This document shows positions 9,220 through 20,905 of a stretch of DNA of 64,000 nucleotides, one piece after another. The notes beneath the pieces are model-generated. The model was not told where the DNA came from. It did not search any database and saw nothing but the letters and a program-made list of their open reading frames with translations. The position numbers were made by a program, and so were the translations under genes. Source of the stretch: Cryptomeria japonica. Lineage: Eukaryota; Streptophyta; Pinopsida; Cupressales; Cupressaceae. The stretch's first letter is position 1. Each line of letters opens with the position of its first letter. The stretch lies in the NCBI RefSeq assembly GCF_030272615.1, contig NC_081414.1, forward strand, positions 660,992,438 through 661,056,437, in the 5' to 3' direction.

Positions 9220-11649
9220 TGTTGGCATTGTGTTGTCATTGATATCAACTAGTATAGCATGGCAACCGGTATGAGAGATTGAAGTGTATTGTTGTCATTG
9301 ATGTCAACTAATATAGCGGGTTACCGGTATAGCTTGTCACTGGTAAGGAATAGAATGTCATCCAACATAGTGGTCATTGGAGTCACCAGTACACAATTTA
9401 GTGTTGGCTTGTGTTGAAGACAAAAGGAGTGGACACTTGTATGGTATAACAACCGGTAAGTGATATGTTGGTAGTGCGTTGTTGCCAATCGACAAGCAAA
9501 TGACCAGTGAGCAACAGGTTATGTAGATGAAGAAGTGCATACAACCCGTATACAGGTTGGATGTCAATCAACAAGACTCCCACCGGATGAAGATGATATC
9601 ACATGATTGATGATATGACTGACAGTGAGTGTGCCAAATTGGATCATATGTACCTGATTGAAGATGTATCTGCTCAATGTCAGCTAAGGCATATTGGTGC
9701 AATACCGAAAGCAGATGACAAGGATCCGCTCCCACCGGTAAGTGATAATGCTTTGGGATAAGTAAAAGATATTAAAGGCAGATGATTGAAGGCTCACACT
9801 GGATCAATCGATGAAATACAAGGATGCCACGGGTGCATGAAATCAAAGATATGCACTAGATCATCTAGAGTTGGCATGTTGTGCCAGTGAGACAGAAAAG
9901 GAAGAGTAAAGAAGTGATGGGTTTGTCACTTTAACAAATCAGTTGAGATGATGTCTAGGCTGATGAAGAAGAAGGCACGGTTGAGCAGCTGAAGACAGGG
10001 AGTGCAACCGGAATTTTTTTGCCTCAGATGGAAACAGTTGAACATAGATGACATGGTGTCATCAAGGTGCCTACTGGTAAGTATGTGAAATGGTAAGAGA
10101 GAAAAGAGTCTAAGTGATGTGCTTCTACCTGAATGAAGATGATCATGTGGTGGATTGATATGGTTGATGATTGGCAAAGGTATTCCACTAGCAGAGCTTC
10201 CAAATGCATGCTTGAAGGTTGATCGGTTAGGGTATAACCAATAGGGTTAGAGAACCAGTAGATGAACCCAGTTGTGTGTTGGTCGGTGTCCAAGTCTGAT
10301 CAATATAGTGAGCAGAGGTGCATACCAACAAAGATGCCACGTGGAGTCAAAGTGTCAAACCAATGGATCATGCATTTTTGGTGAGGTAGGTGGTGACTAG
10401 TTGACATTAATGTTAATAGAAGATATCACGGGTCGAGAGTAGAAGGATGTGGCACAAGACTGATTAGAGGACAGAGATTTGATTTGTCACATCATGATCG
10501 ATGTAGTGTATCTAGGTGTTGATCAGGGTAGGTGAAGCTAACTGCATGATCACTTCATGGTGATTGACAAGTACAGGCTAACAAAGTTGTCGTGTTTGCT
10601 AAATATAGAAAACGTGTTATGGAAGCAGCGTGATTGGTGGTGATGGGTGATTAGTTGTAGGTTGACTATCTCTAAGAAGAGATCAGATCCAATTTTATTT
10701 GCCTCGTGACTGATGAAGCAACCCTAGTGCGCCAAAGATTTGAAAGTCATTCATGGCGGGAAAACTCAGGTATAAATATGTCGACTAAAGATCGAAGAGG
10801 ATTTATGCTACCAAATGATTAAGGTGTCGTATGTTGAAGAGTGAAGTGTGAAAGTATAGCAGAGAGCCAACCAATCAAAGACTTCATTGAGGATCATAGA
10901 GACTGAGTGTTGGAGGTGCAACTGGTGAGAGGGTTTAACAGAGGCTTAACTGGAAAGGTCAAAGTGACCAATAAACTACAAAGTGAGGTGTAGTGGTGTA
11001 TATTGGTGGTGCTTGAACCTGCAGAAAGGTAGAGAAGGTGTTGCAGTGCAGTGGGAGTGTCGGTGAAGATTTAGCAAGGCAAGATCGGTACAAGGTTTAA
11101 CCGGTAAGCTAAGAAATGGTAAAGATCAAAATGGAAAGAACCAGTAGAGATAGGGTAGAGGAAGAGCCATAAAAGGTGAGCAGAGAACCGACAAAGAATG
11201 AAATAGAGGTGAACCGGTGAAGAGATATGTGTGAGAGTTACAAATCTCTTTTTTAACAAGACTATTACTATTGTTTTTGATATATGCTTTTGTAATCACT
11301 GAGTTGGAGCTCGGTGCAGGGGTTGGTGTCTTAAATCAGTAGGGGTGGTACTCCTTAGTTTGGTGCCCTAAATGTTATAACCATTGTCTTCATTATGAGG
11401 CTAGATTGGAGTAGTAGACTCCAACAATATTTCTCATCGAGGTTTTTCCCATGTTGGGTTTCCCTCATATATATGGTGTTGTGTGATATGCTCTTTTATG
11501 TGTTCTTGTATATTGATGTTCTCTCCTATCTCACTGGTATGTTTACTTTGTGTTAGATATTCTAGCCGGTACACACCTTTTGGGATTAAAATAGTTAAGA
11601 TTGGAAACCATAGATTCACCCCCCTCTCAGTGGCATCTTCTGTTCAACA
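9220..11649 (+). mobile_element. Solo LTR, 2430 bp, inserted in the C1 copia element (TSD TAACT)
   Basis: The segment begins TGTTGGCATTG and ends CTTCTGTTCAACA, with perfect 5-bp inverted ends (TGTTG/CAACA), and is flanked by TAACT at 9215-9219 and 11650-11654. It separates the gag and protease parts of C1. No primer site, polypurine tract or coding region is present, so it is a solo LTR. Orientation + is inferred because its right end (11408-11640) has the block seen in reverse in the LTRs at 13807 and 63541, including GAGTAGTAGACTCC, a TTTCTCATCGAGGTTTTTCC word and the pyrimidine run ACCCCCCTCTCAGTGG. Inside are many ACCGGT words and a local 60-bp duplication near 9228-9340. Confidence 0.88.
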
Positions 11650-11654
11650 TAACT

Positions 11655-12483
11655 TGCGATGATTTTCTATATTACCATAGTTTTGACAATAGTAGCACTT
11701 TATATTTATATTAAATGATGAAACAGAGGGTTTGCCACTAGACAGAAATGTTTTTCTCTTACACTCATAGCTTTTATGACCAAATTCATTATAGTAATAG
11801 CATATAACATTAATTTTTCAAGGACAACAAAGGGATTCTTATTTTCATGATTTTGTGCAGCCCTAAGCATGAGTCTATAGTTTGAGATTTTGTCCATATG
11901 CATTAAATTTATAGCAATAACCATGAAATTGAGGAGCATACCAGTTATTATTGAAGGAATAGTTCACATTGGCCTCCTTGTAGCAGCATATCTTGGTCTT
12001 CTAAATCTCTTCCTTGTGTCGTTGACATTTGTGAATCCATCATCATCCAGTTTGGTCTTTTCTCTGTGATTAGCCTGATGGTTTTTTGTAGTAGTAGCAA
12101 CATTTTCCTTCGTTAAGGCAGTAGCATGAGTCTTCAAACTTTCAGCAGTATTATTTAAATCAACTTTCTTTCTTGGAGCATTGCTAACCTTGAATGTTTT
12201 CTCAAGACCATTAATGCTTGAAGATACAAAATTTATCTCCTTTTGATGACTTAGCACTGATAGAACATTGTCCAGCTTCATATCCCACACCTACAGAATA
12301 TTTTGAATGTATTTGCTTATGCAACATATCATTCAATACATTAGTGTTGCCCTCATACTTCATCCTCAGCTTGAGATCATCCTTGCACTTCTCAAGCTCT
12401 TTCCTAAGATTCACAATTTCTTGCTCCAACTTTTGACACTCCTTATCTTTGGCTTCCAGATCTGATTTTATCACTTCACTCAT
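11655..12483 (-). pseudogene. C-terminal Gag of copia C1: coiled coil and zinc knuckles, decayed
   Basis: The minus strand continues the Gag. A heptad-rich charged segment (EVIKSDLEAKDKECQKLEQE, then IVNLRKELEKCKDDLKLRMK) leads to VLNDMLHKQIHSKYSVGVGYE, then a Ser/Lys/Thr linker. Lower down are two CCHC-type knuckle remnants, CYYYNEFGHKSYEC (second Cys is Tyr) and KCYYCQNYGNIENH, where Asn stands for His. The coding region is cut at 11649 by the solo LTR. Frames change at least twice (near 12485 and 11950). Confidence 0.7.
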
Positions 12484-12501
12484 CCTCTTAGCTTCTTTTA
12501 A

Positions 12502-13368
12502 TTATGTTTTTAGATTAGTAATATTTTTCTCTAACTCCTCAAGATTTTTATTTAATCGCTTTTGTTCCTCTGTGGCTGACTTCTTGTATTTGGTTTTCTC
12601 TTCCTTTAGTCTCTTAATTTCTTCAAGAGCACAAATTAGTTGTCCTTCAAGATCAACTTCAACATTAACTTCATCTTCATCATCACTATCAAGTGGATTT
12701 GATTTTTCAGATTGAGCTCCAATCTCATTTAGCACTTCCCTAGCCATAAATAGGTTGACTTCATTTTCATTATCACCATAACTTTCAGCTGACTCACTTT
12801 CATCATCTGAGACATCACTTTCTAAGGTGAAGAGACTTTTCTTCTTTTGGACTTCTTCTAGGTTCAAGAAAAACTTTTTGCCTTTACCTTTCATACTCTG
12901 CTCATTATCATATGTTTTTTCATCATGCAGACACTTAGCATCAAAATGTCTAATTTTACCACAGTTGAAACATTTGAAAGGGGGCTTACCTTTGTATTTT
13001 CCTAAACCTTTCTTGAGCTTCCTAACAAAGTTTTCTTCAACAATATCAAAGTTATTTTCATCAATACTAGACACTAATTCTTTTCCTTTCTCAATTGTGT
13101 TGAAGGCAACCTCTCTTTTTGATGTTTCAGTACTGATAGACCTCATTTCATAGGCTGATAAAGAACTGAATAGTTCATCCATGGATAAGGTTTTTAAGTC
13201 TTTATCTTCTTCAATGCTAGAGACCTTTGTGTCATACTTTGTTGTCAATGATCTCAGCACCTTCTTGACTATTACTTCATTTGAAACATCCTTTCCAAGT
13301 CCTCTTATAGCATTAACTATTTCATCCACTCTTTGAAGATAGTCAACAATATTCTCTTCTTCCTTCAT
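12502..13368 (-). pseudogene. Central Gag (UBN2-type) of copia C1 with intact CCHC zinc knuckle
   Basis: This 288-codon frame starts at MKEEENIVDYLQRVDEIVNA and shows the copia Gag (UBN2/DUF4219-type) pattern. A canonical zinc knuckle CFNCGKIRHFDAKC (C-x2-C-x4-H-x4-C) is at about residues 133-146. An acidic stretch and a long coiled coil (LEEIKRLKEEKTKYKKSATE) follow. Gag forms the virus-like particle and binds RNA. The frame joins the N-terminal piece (13388-13732) only through a frameshift near 13380, and the next piece only after a stop at 12502. Confidence 0.8.
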
Positions 13369-13387
13369 CTTTAGTCCTTCAAACTAA

Positions 13388-13732
13388 CTAGAGGTTTTGC
13401 GATTTGGCCTCCTTTACCTTTACATCTCCTTCATATATTCTTTGCATATTGTCCCATGTCTCTTTTGTAAATGTGCAGTGCATAACTTTGACAAATTTTG
13501 TATCAGATAGATCACTTAGGATAGAATTCTTATCTTTAGCATTGTGCTCATATTCTCTTTTTGCATCAGGGTCTATAGGAGGAACTTGAGGAACAATATA
13601 GCCATTTTTTACTGATATCCAGACATAAAAGCCTAGGGAGGATAAAAAGGTTTCCATTCTTCTTCTCCAAATGGCATAGTTTGTACCATCAAACATTAGT
13701 GCTTTAGCAGAGGAGGATTCATTTCTATCCAT
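13388..13732 (-). pseudogene. N-terminal Gag of copia C1
   Basis: The minus strand encodes MDRNESSSAKALMFDGTNYA then IWRRRMETFLSSLGFYVW, the conserved start of copia Gag (DUF4219: F-x-G-x-NY-x-x-W). The Met at 13732 is preferred to one nine codons upstream because family Gags start a few residues before this motif. The frame ends at 13388 and is separated by a frameshift from 12502-13368. Confidence 0.8.
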
Positions 13733-13784
13733 TGTGTTCACAAACCAAAATCTACCCAAGTTGGAGAAAGCTTGTCAAATAGGG

Positions 13785-13803
13785 AACCTAGGGCTCTGAT
13801 CCA
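13785..13803 (-). other. Primer-binding site of C1 (initiator tRNA-Met type, degenerate)
   Basis: On the minus strand this reads TGGATCAGAGCCCTAGGTT, close to TGGTATCAGAGCCAGGTT, the complement of the plant initiator tRNA-Met 3' end. It lies three bases inside the LTR edge at 13807. Confidence 0.7.
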
Positions 13804-13806
13804 AAT

Positions 13807-14600
13807 TGAAGGAACACAAATGGACCACTCAGAGGAGGGGGGGGAATCAGTGGTAACAAAAAAAATTTAAGTTAGTTAAGACTTTAATAACAATAAACAT
13901 AAACTAAGAGTAGAGATATAAAACACATCCATACACATAAGTCAAACACATAACACAGGATGTACAAGGAAAACCCATAGTGGGAAAAACCTCGGTGAGA
14001 AATGTTCCTAGAGTCTACTACTCTAATCTTGCCTCAAAATGAAAAATGTTTTGATTGCAAAATTTTTGGGCACCAACTCAAAGGAGAACCAACCCTTGAA
14101 TTTTATGGGCACCAACACATAAGAGCACCTAACCCTAATCTGAGAACCCACTTAGATGATACAATAAAGATAAGAATTACAATTGTAGGTTGAGTGTCTT
14201 GTTACAAATTATGTTTTGTAACATAGTATTATCTATGCCTAAGAATGATTCTTCTATGTTCAGCTCACAAACTTCACCCTCTGCTATGTGGTATTTGTTA
14301 TTTTTCTTTCTAATATCAATCTTTGATTTCTTCATTATGTATATCCTTATTCTACCCCCACTCTGGGTATATTCCTTTCAAATTTCTTTACACATTATGT
14401 TCTTCCTTATCTACTTCATGCTTTGTATATTCTTCCTTTTTTTGTACTACTCTATTTATTTCCATCCACTCTTCTCCTTACTTCTTCCTCTTCTACTCTA
14501 CTCTATTTATATCACATTGTTCTCTATCTATCAATATTCTCTTTCCTTTTTTCCTTTTTATCAACCTTCCTATGAGGAGTTGAATTGAATGCACATCATG
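13807..14600 (-). repeat. 5' LTR of copia C1 (outer border not resolved)
   Basis: The inner border is next to the primer-binding site (TGAAGGAACAC on +, ending GTGTTCCTTCA on -). It carries, on -, the block with ATTTCTCACCGAGGTTTTTC (13967-14034), which is shared with the LTRs ending at 11649 and starting at 63541. A TATA-like ATATAAATA on - is at 14504-14512. The outer end lies somewhere above this, up to about 15 kb. Confidence 0.55.
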
Positions 14601-15040
14601 GCATACAGTCCAATTTGATCCTCTATTTATTCCTTTTAGACAGATATCCACCATCATTAAATGCATCATCTTAGTAATCTTCTATGTTTAGATTATTCTT
14701 TTGTGTACCGATTTCTATTCTTAGTAATCTTAGGTCTGATATCTCATTTATAGATCTTCTCAATCCTCACAACTAATCTTCTAATTTTTATGTAGCTACA
14801 GGCATTAAATGTATTCATCTTCTCAACTTCAATCACAACAATTAATTTGATTGGAGTGATAACCATCATTTTTAGCATATCTACATAGCTCTTTTTTGTT
14901 AGCAATTTGGTTTCATTTATCGACAACTGGAATTTTATTCATCATGTACAAGACATGACTTTGATTTCTCCTTCTTCATCATTGAGTCATCTTCGGTCAA
15001 TGACTATGTGGACCTCTTTTATGTCGGTGTCATCTTTTTC
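14600..15040. other. No gene; AT- and CT-rich
   Basis: Probably still LTR or flanking repeat. No ORF or motif is supported. Confidence 0.4.
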
Positions 15041-15046
15041 TTCTTC

Positions 15047-15630
15047 TATCACTATATCATAAACCGCTTGGTTGTTCTTTTATGTAAGTTGGTAGAACAA
15101 TGACAACTTTTAACCTTTTCGCCATATCAGAGGCGGTTTGGCCTTCTTGGATGATCAACCTAAAAAATTGTAAAAGCTCTTTCATTTCTCCCAACGAACT
15201 TTTTTTTTTCTATATCACGAATGACTTGGTCAACAGACGAGTTGACCTACAAAATAGCGAAAACCATTTTGTCTTCTCCCCGTAGACCCTTCTTTCACTC
15301 TATTGTAGAAGAATTAGCAGTCAAATAATGTTTGATTGTGAAACCTTGATAATATTCTCCCTTTTTGTCCTTATCGCTATGCTATAGACAGCTTGGTTGA
15401 AGTGGGGTCCACCCTTGCAGAATGGCGATAACATTTTTCATCTCATCACACTACCATTGATAACTTGGTGGTTATTTACTTTTTCGCCAAATCGCAAGCA
15501 GTTCGGCAATTCGTTGACTATTGACTATGAAATGGTGATAACCTTTTCCTTTATTTCTAAGTTGTGGGAGGCTTAGACAGGCGAGGTCCATGCTAGAGAA
15601 ATATAAATAACCTTTTTATCGTAGCTACTA
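15047..15630 (+). repeat. Degenerate repeat, about six units of 70-110 bp
   Basis: Units share a loose pattern: a CGC(C/T)ATATC word, a G(A/C)GG(C/T)TTGG word, a GA(G/C)(G/T)TCCACC-like word, then AAATGGCGATAACCTTTTT. They begin near 15047, 15118, 15210, 15370, 15483 and 15555. Similarity is partial and judged by eye. Confidence 0.45.
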
Positions 15631-16800
15631 ATCTCCTTTTTTGCAAACTGAGCCTTTTTCTTTTTAATTTGGTATTTTTCTTTTTCATGACTCATAGTAA
15701 GAAAATCTTACTAGGCTAGTATAGTCATGCTCTCTCTTTCCCTTTCATATGTTGTGTTAGGACTGTTAATTTTATGTTCTCCTCAAGTTGGTTTTTCCAT
15801 GATAGGTCCATTAAGTGTAAAAATTTAGAAAAAATTGGCTAAGTGTCTAATCCCTTGTTACCTTTGGTTGGCCCTTCCTCTATTTTGTTGTTGACCTTTC
15901 AAGCCAGTTTTATTTTTAAAGGGGTCCCTTTTGTGGTTTTTTATGTCCATGTTGTAACTAGCCCCTTCTATTTTCCCTAGAATGCTTTCACCAGCTAGTT
16001 AGGTTTATCTTGCTATATTTTCCTAAGTTTGGATCACACGGCCCCTTGACTCTTTGTTATGATTTTATTTTCTCATGAGGTCACTAATCAACTTCACAGT
16101 TTTACCCCACTTCGTCGCAATATTCCTTAGTGATTCCAATGTTGCAACATGAGTATGCAAGGTCAAGTTCTAAGACATAAAGGGTGGTGCCTCGCACCCC
16201 CGCATTGTTGATAAGTATTTCCTATGTTACTATGCGAGTATGCAAGTAGGATAGGGAAAGAAGATGACAAAGAAAAATTTATTGACCCCGCACTCCCAAA
16301 GTATAATGATATTATGCCATGAATAGTTTGTGGGTGTGTAGGGGTGAAGGAAAATAGAAGAAGAGGACCCTACATCCCCGCGAAGATAATACCAAATGAG
16401 AGATATGTAGCGTGGGCCTGTGGGGTTAGCTTTAAACAATTCAAAAATGCCAAATGGATATCCATGGTGGAAGTCAAAAGTAGTCTCACCATTTAATTTA
16501 GTGAAATGGAGTGCATCGATGGTCGGATTTCAAAATTGTACATGGCTATTTGTTGCTTATTTAGAATAGCTCACCATTAATGTCGAAATGACAAGATTTT
16601 AATGCCAATTATAATGAAGTAAATACCAATGTTGAAGCAACATTTTCCACTTTTCTTTTTAAAGTTAGAGAATAATTGAAGCTTGGAGTGGGAAACAAGA
16701 GAATTGTGAGTGTGGAGCAGTGAAGGGCACGAAAATTCTACAATATCGGGAGCAATTAAATGAACAAAAACAACTTTATATCAAGATCTTCTAGATGTTC
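15631..16800. other. No gene recognised
   Basis: Sequence of mixed composition. At 16140-16400 a loosely repeated pattern of GAGTATGCAAG and CCCCGCA words suggests another degenerate tandem repeat. No coding frame is supported. Confidence 0.4.
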
Positions 16801-16805
16801 TCCCT

Positions 16806-19800
16806 GTGTCCACTATGAATAATAGGGATAGTGATGATCTTAAGGACCAGTGTGTGCCCTGTGGAGATGCATATATCCCTAAGAGAGGGTGGAAACTATT
16901 TTCATATTTTTATAGAAATAAAGATGAGCCTATTCCCAAGTGCAATTCATGGTCCTTGAATATGGCCAGCTCATTGTGCCTGATGTTTTTGTTGAAGTGG
17001 AGCTCATCAGATATCTAGAAACCAAATATGATCCAGCTTCAAGGATGGTAAGAGATGTAGAGGGTCATGTTCTAGTAGATATAAGTGAATTGGCAATCAC
17101 CAATTGTTTTGGCTTGACTAGGTAAGTCCTGGTTGAAATTGATGAGAAGAAATTTGAAGCAGATTATAAGAGGAAAATGAGAACTTACAAAGAAATGGAG
17201 GCACCTCTTTTCAAACTTAAGGATTGGTAATATGATACTCTTCCTATACTACCATTTGAGAATGAACACTTTTTTGTTTTAATTAGTGTGAGCAATACTG
17301 TATTAAAATATATTACACCTTGTGTCAAATATTTGGGTTAGATGTTGAGGACCAGATCCCTATCTGGATAATGTTGATGGCCATGAGGATTCAACTCAAA
17401 TATGTAAATTTGGAGTATAATTTTGCATCATATATTTCCAATCAGATTCATGAGGGACTATTGAGGATTATACAGAACCCCAGGGAGATTTAATTCAAGT
17501 ATTCCTCTCTATCATGTCATCTTATTCTATTTCAACATAAATATTAATGGAGTGGAGAACTTCAATTAAAGTTCTATGACAAACAGGGGATTCTCTACCC
17601 AATTTAAAGGTCATGTTACATTTGGGATAGGCAGTCTAACATGGCACATTATGTGACTTTCCACCAACACTCTGTGATGAGAATTATACATTGGTTGGGT
17701 ATAAGTTGGACAAAATACCAACAAAGGTCATGGACTTTTTGAGGCAAAAATATTGAAGGATGGATGATGGAGGTAGATTTAATTTTGGTGATTGGTTCTT
17801 ATTTTCCAATTATACTCTTATTAGAGTATATTGTTTTCAACAACTGCCTCATCAATTACCAATATATGTTTCCCCAAGGCTTGCTTTTCTTGAATTTATG
17901 TGGCAGTTTCTTTGGATGGAGAAAATGTATATGTTCGGTTAGAAGAAAGGGTCTTTTCTTCCAAGGTCAACTAGGTTTGGTGATTTTGCCATTGAAGACA
18001 AAGTTTTAGAAAAATTGTAAAATTATATCATTGTGAGGTATGCTTTGAAATTTGGAAGTAGAAGAAGCTACAATCTTGAGGGTTTCATAGAATGGCTCAA
18101 GCATGAACATATGAATAGTAGCCATTTTATACATGATGTTGATTATAATAAAGATGTAATAATAAATTGCATAGATACTGCTTCCATTGTTCAAAGGAGG
18201 AAAAAGTGGGCTATCCTTATTACAATTGAAGATGAAATGAGAAAGAGATACCTTGATTTTAAGAGATTTTACAATAAAAAAAAGAGTGAAGTAAAAAGAA
18301 TAGAAATTTTGATGGATAATTTCCAAATCATTTATGAAGGAAATATAAGCTTTATATAGAAGAAGCAGGGTAGGATTTTCAAGGTCCTCCTGAGTTTTCA
18401 AGTGAAGCAGCCCAGACACCATTAATTGAGGAGTTAGTAGAGAATTCACCTATTGTAACACATATGGGGCTTGAGGTTGTAAGGCCTCCATTGGTACCAT
18501 ATGAATAATCTTCTCAAAGAAGGGAAACTAGTGAAGCTACAAGTGTTCTCAATAAATTGAATATCAATGAAGAAGAAGTGGAGCAACCATTAGTACCATC
18601 CCCAAGGGATGAGGATGTGTGGGAGGAACCTAAGGACATAACTGGTCTTAATAAGGAAAATCCTATTGAGGAATGTGAAGATGAATGCGCTCTTGTTGCC
18701 CATGCTCTCATGTTAGATGATAACTTTATCAAGTAGCTAGAATTTAAATCATTATGAATAAAGGTAAAAGGACTGGCAGAAGGAGTTCAATAAAATTTAA
18801 CTTTGGAATATATCATTCTAGATCACATTACCATAGATGATGCAAGATATATTGTGAAAGAAAGTTGGATTCTATTGTTTCTTGGTTGGAGTCTAGAAGA
18901 TGTGGTTTTATCAGATCAAATAAGGCAACAAAAGGATCCACTTTTTGTTTTAGAATTTGATAAGGATGGGAGCTTCACAGGATCTAATTACCACCCTTCC
19001 CTTAAGTCACTTGCTTAGTGGGTAAGAGCCCAAAATATTTACAAACCTAAATTTCTTATTGGAGTAGAAGAAATAGGTAGGTATGGTGCTATAATAAGGA
19101 CTTTAAAGGACACAACTACAGTTAAAGATGCTACAACTACATTGCACTCAGCTATGTTGACAAGATATGTAGCAAAATTACAACAAAATGAAATTATTAC
19201 CCTCCAAAGAGAGTGGGTGGAGATACATGTTGCTTATACCAAGTTCCTTGTATCAAATACTCAGCTAAGGAAAACTCTAGTTGTTGAGACTCTTGTACCT
19301 CTGATTGTGATTGAGCAAGATGAGTCATCCTCTTCATTTGAAGAGTTAAATGGTTTAAAAATGGAATTGCAAGATGTGCGCCATCAACTAAAAATGAAAG
19401 AGGATGAATGGTACAAGCAAATGTGATGACCAAAGACAAAGTGATAACAGTGATAAAAGGAACACTTTCTCACCTCTTTAAGGTTATCTTTGACAAATTG
19501 GGAGAAGTATACAAGTCTTTCCTTATTCTTTCTAAAGGAGTAACTCATTGTGAAGATTTTCTAAAAGAACTCAAAGAACTTTATGAGACTTGGAGGCCAT
19601 TAGGGCCAAAGATCCATAATCTTGGGGTAGCTACTCAATATATGCTTAAATCTCCTCAACAAATTGTGAATATGTGTAAAATTTATGACTTTTTTATTAA
19701 TGAAATTAATTATATTGAAGGAAAAGAAAAGGTAATGAAAGAGAAGATGAAATCATTCAAACAGTTACAACATTGGACTATACCCACTCTTCATAATGAA

Positions 19801-20134
19801 AATTCTTAGTTGAAAACCTTTTAGGAGTGGAAGAAGGAGTATGAGGATATTATTAATATAGCAATAAAGAGAAAGAGTGATGGAGATTACCTTATTGAAC
19901 TTGTTTATTATACTTTAATTGAAAAATTGATATCAACAGACGATGTATAAGTATATGTTAAGTTTATCACAGATGTGAAATCAATAGTGGATTGCAAATG
20001 CAAAGAGTCTCCCAATAGGGTAAATATCATCAAGTAATTTGATTGGCCCAAAGGTTTTGAGGTGCACATTTGGCATGAAATGTATTGTGTTGTTAAAGAA
20101 ATTGAGGGGTTGGACCCCATGGTAGGAGGGAATG
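16806..20134 (+). pseudogene. Long decayed ORF of unknown family, about 1100 codons
   Basis: Coding-like frames on + follow one another with a few stops and frameshifts. Recognisable pieces include LVDISELAITNCFGLTR (about 17070-17121), YKEMEAPLFKLKDW (17190), and a basic region with KKWAILITIEDEMRKRYLDF (18210). A Pro/Glu-rich segment EEVEQPLVPSPRDEDVWEEP is near 18570-18640. Next come EYIILDHITIDDARYIVKES (18806), a helical region (19142-19426) and DKVITVIKGTLSHLFKVIFD (19435). It ends near 20134. I do not recognise any retrotransposon, transposase or host domain. Its size and its position among LTR debris suggest an extra ORF or Gag-like ORF of an old element, but that is inference. Confidence 0.5.
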
Positions 20135-20334
20135 ACTAATTCAGAAATACAATTGGACATATAAATGAGGACATTTCTAGATTAGAGATCATGGGTTCCT
20201 CATAGGAATTAAAGAAGGACAGTTGTCATTCAAGACACAATCTTAATTGGTAATATGTTTCTTTTATTCTAACCAATTGATTGTTTCTTCTATTTTTTGT
20301 TATTTCCCCTCTTGTTTCTTTTGTAATTATTGTC

Positions 20335-20339
20335 CCCAT
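20335..20339 (+). repeat. Target-site duplication CCCAT (left copy) of copia C2
   Basis: CCCAT directly before the LTR start at 20340. The matching copy is at 41439-41443. Confidence 0.9.
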
Positions 20340-20769
20340 TGTTAGGGTTTCAAGCAGATCCGAAGCAAATATGAACTAACAATTATATGCAGATTTAAAT
20401 ACAAAAGATAAAGAAATAAAACAGGACACAGATAACACAGAGATTTAATGTGGTTCACCCAGAATGGGTTACGTCCACCATACACAGCCGTCCAATCTTT
20501 CTTATTATCCAGCAAAAACAGTACATCAACCTTCAAATGCCTTAAGCATTCCAGCCGCTTATAACATACGTTTTTAGGGCAACAAACAAAGTCGGCCTTT
20601 TTAGGGTTTTATTACAATGTCAGTTTTCATCAAAAAAAAATGGCAAAAAAAATTTCCTCGGGGGCTGCCGCCCCCGAACCCCTGCTCGGGGCCCGACCCG
20701 GCCCCGGACCCCGGTGAGGATACATGCTAAGTGTACAGTACTTTGCTGATCAGTCACCACATTTCAACA
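20340..20769 (-). repeat. 3' LTR of copia C2 (430 bp, longer form)
   Basis: Matches the 5' LTR at 41127-41438 except for about 118 extra bases (20594-20715). These include the perfect hairpin CGGGGGCTGCCGCCCCCG (20659-20676) and a GC-rich tail. GC-rich hairpins of this kind occur in many plant copia LTRs, so loss from the 5' LTR is more likely than gain here, but this is inference. Confidence 0.9.
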
Positions 20770-20830
20770 ATCTCCCACTTGGAGACTAATCAGGCTCCAC
20801 ACCAAACAATCTCCCACTTGGAGACTGATA
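20770..20830 (-). other. Polypurine tract of C2, duplicated
   Basis: On the minus strand CCAAGTGGGAGAT lies directly before the 3' LTR. A second copy lies 39 bp upstream in the element, because AATCTCCCACTTGGAGACT on + starts at 20769 and again at 20808. The tract primes plus-strand synthesis in reverse transcription. Confidence 0.85.
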
Positions 20831-20905
20831 CTACACGACACCACTGTACATGCAACATCCACTGGATAAAACACTAGGACTTGACTGGTATAAATTCCAC
20901 AATTA

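Larger units (their letters stand above)
7700..14600 (-). mobile_element. Old Ty1-copia element on the minus strand (C1), lacking RT and interrupted by a solo LTR
   Basis: Read on the minus strand the order is: LTR (from about 14.6 kb down to 13807), primer-binding site (13803-13785), gag (13732 to about 11655), a solo LTR insertion (11649-9220), then protease and integrase (9214 to about 7710). Reverse transcriptase and RNase H do not follow, and no 3' LTR is seen, so the element is truncated. Stops and frameshifts are frequent. The Gag with a long coiled coil and a VLNDMLHKQIHSKYSVGVGYE-type segment resembles Sirevirus/Maximus-type copia elements. The lineage call is tentative. Confidence 0.7.

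Noticed and set aside
9220-11649. Genes in the solo LTR (several 60-90 codon frames)
   Set aside because: No domain or codon pattern; frames overlap on both strands in non-coding LTR sequence.
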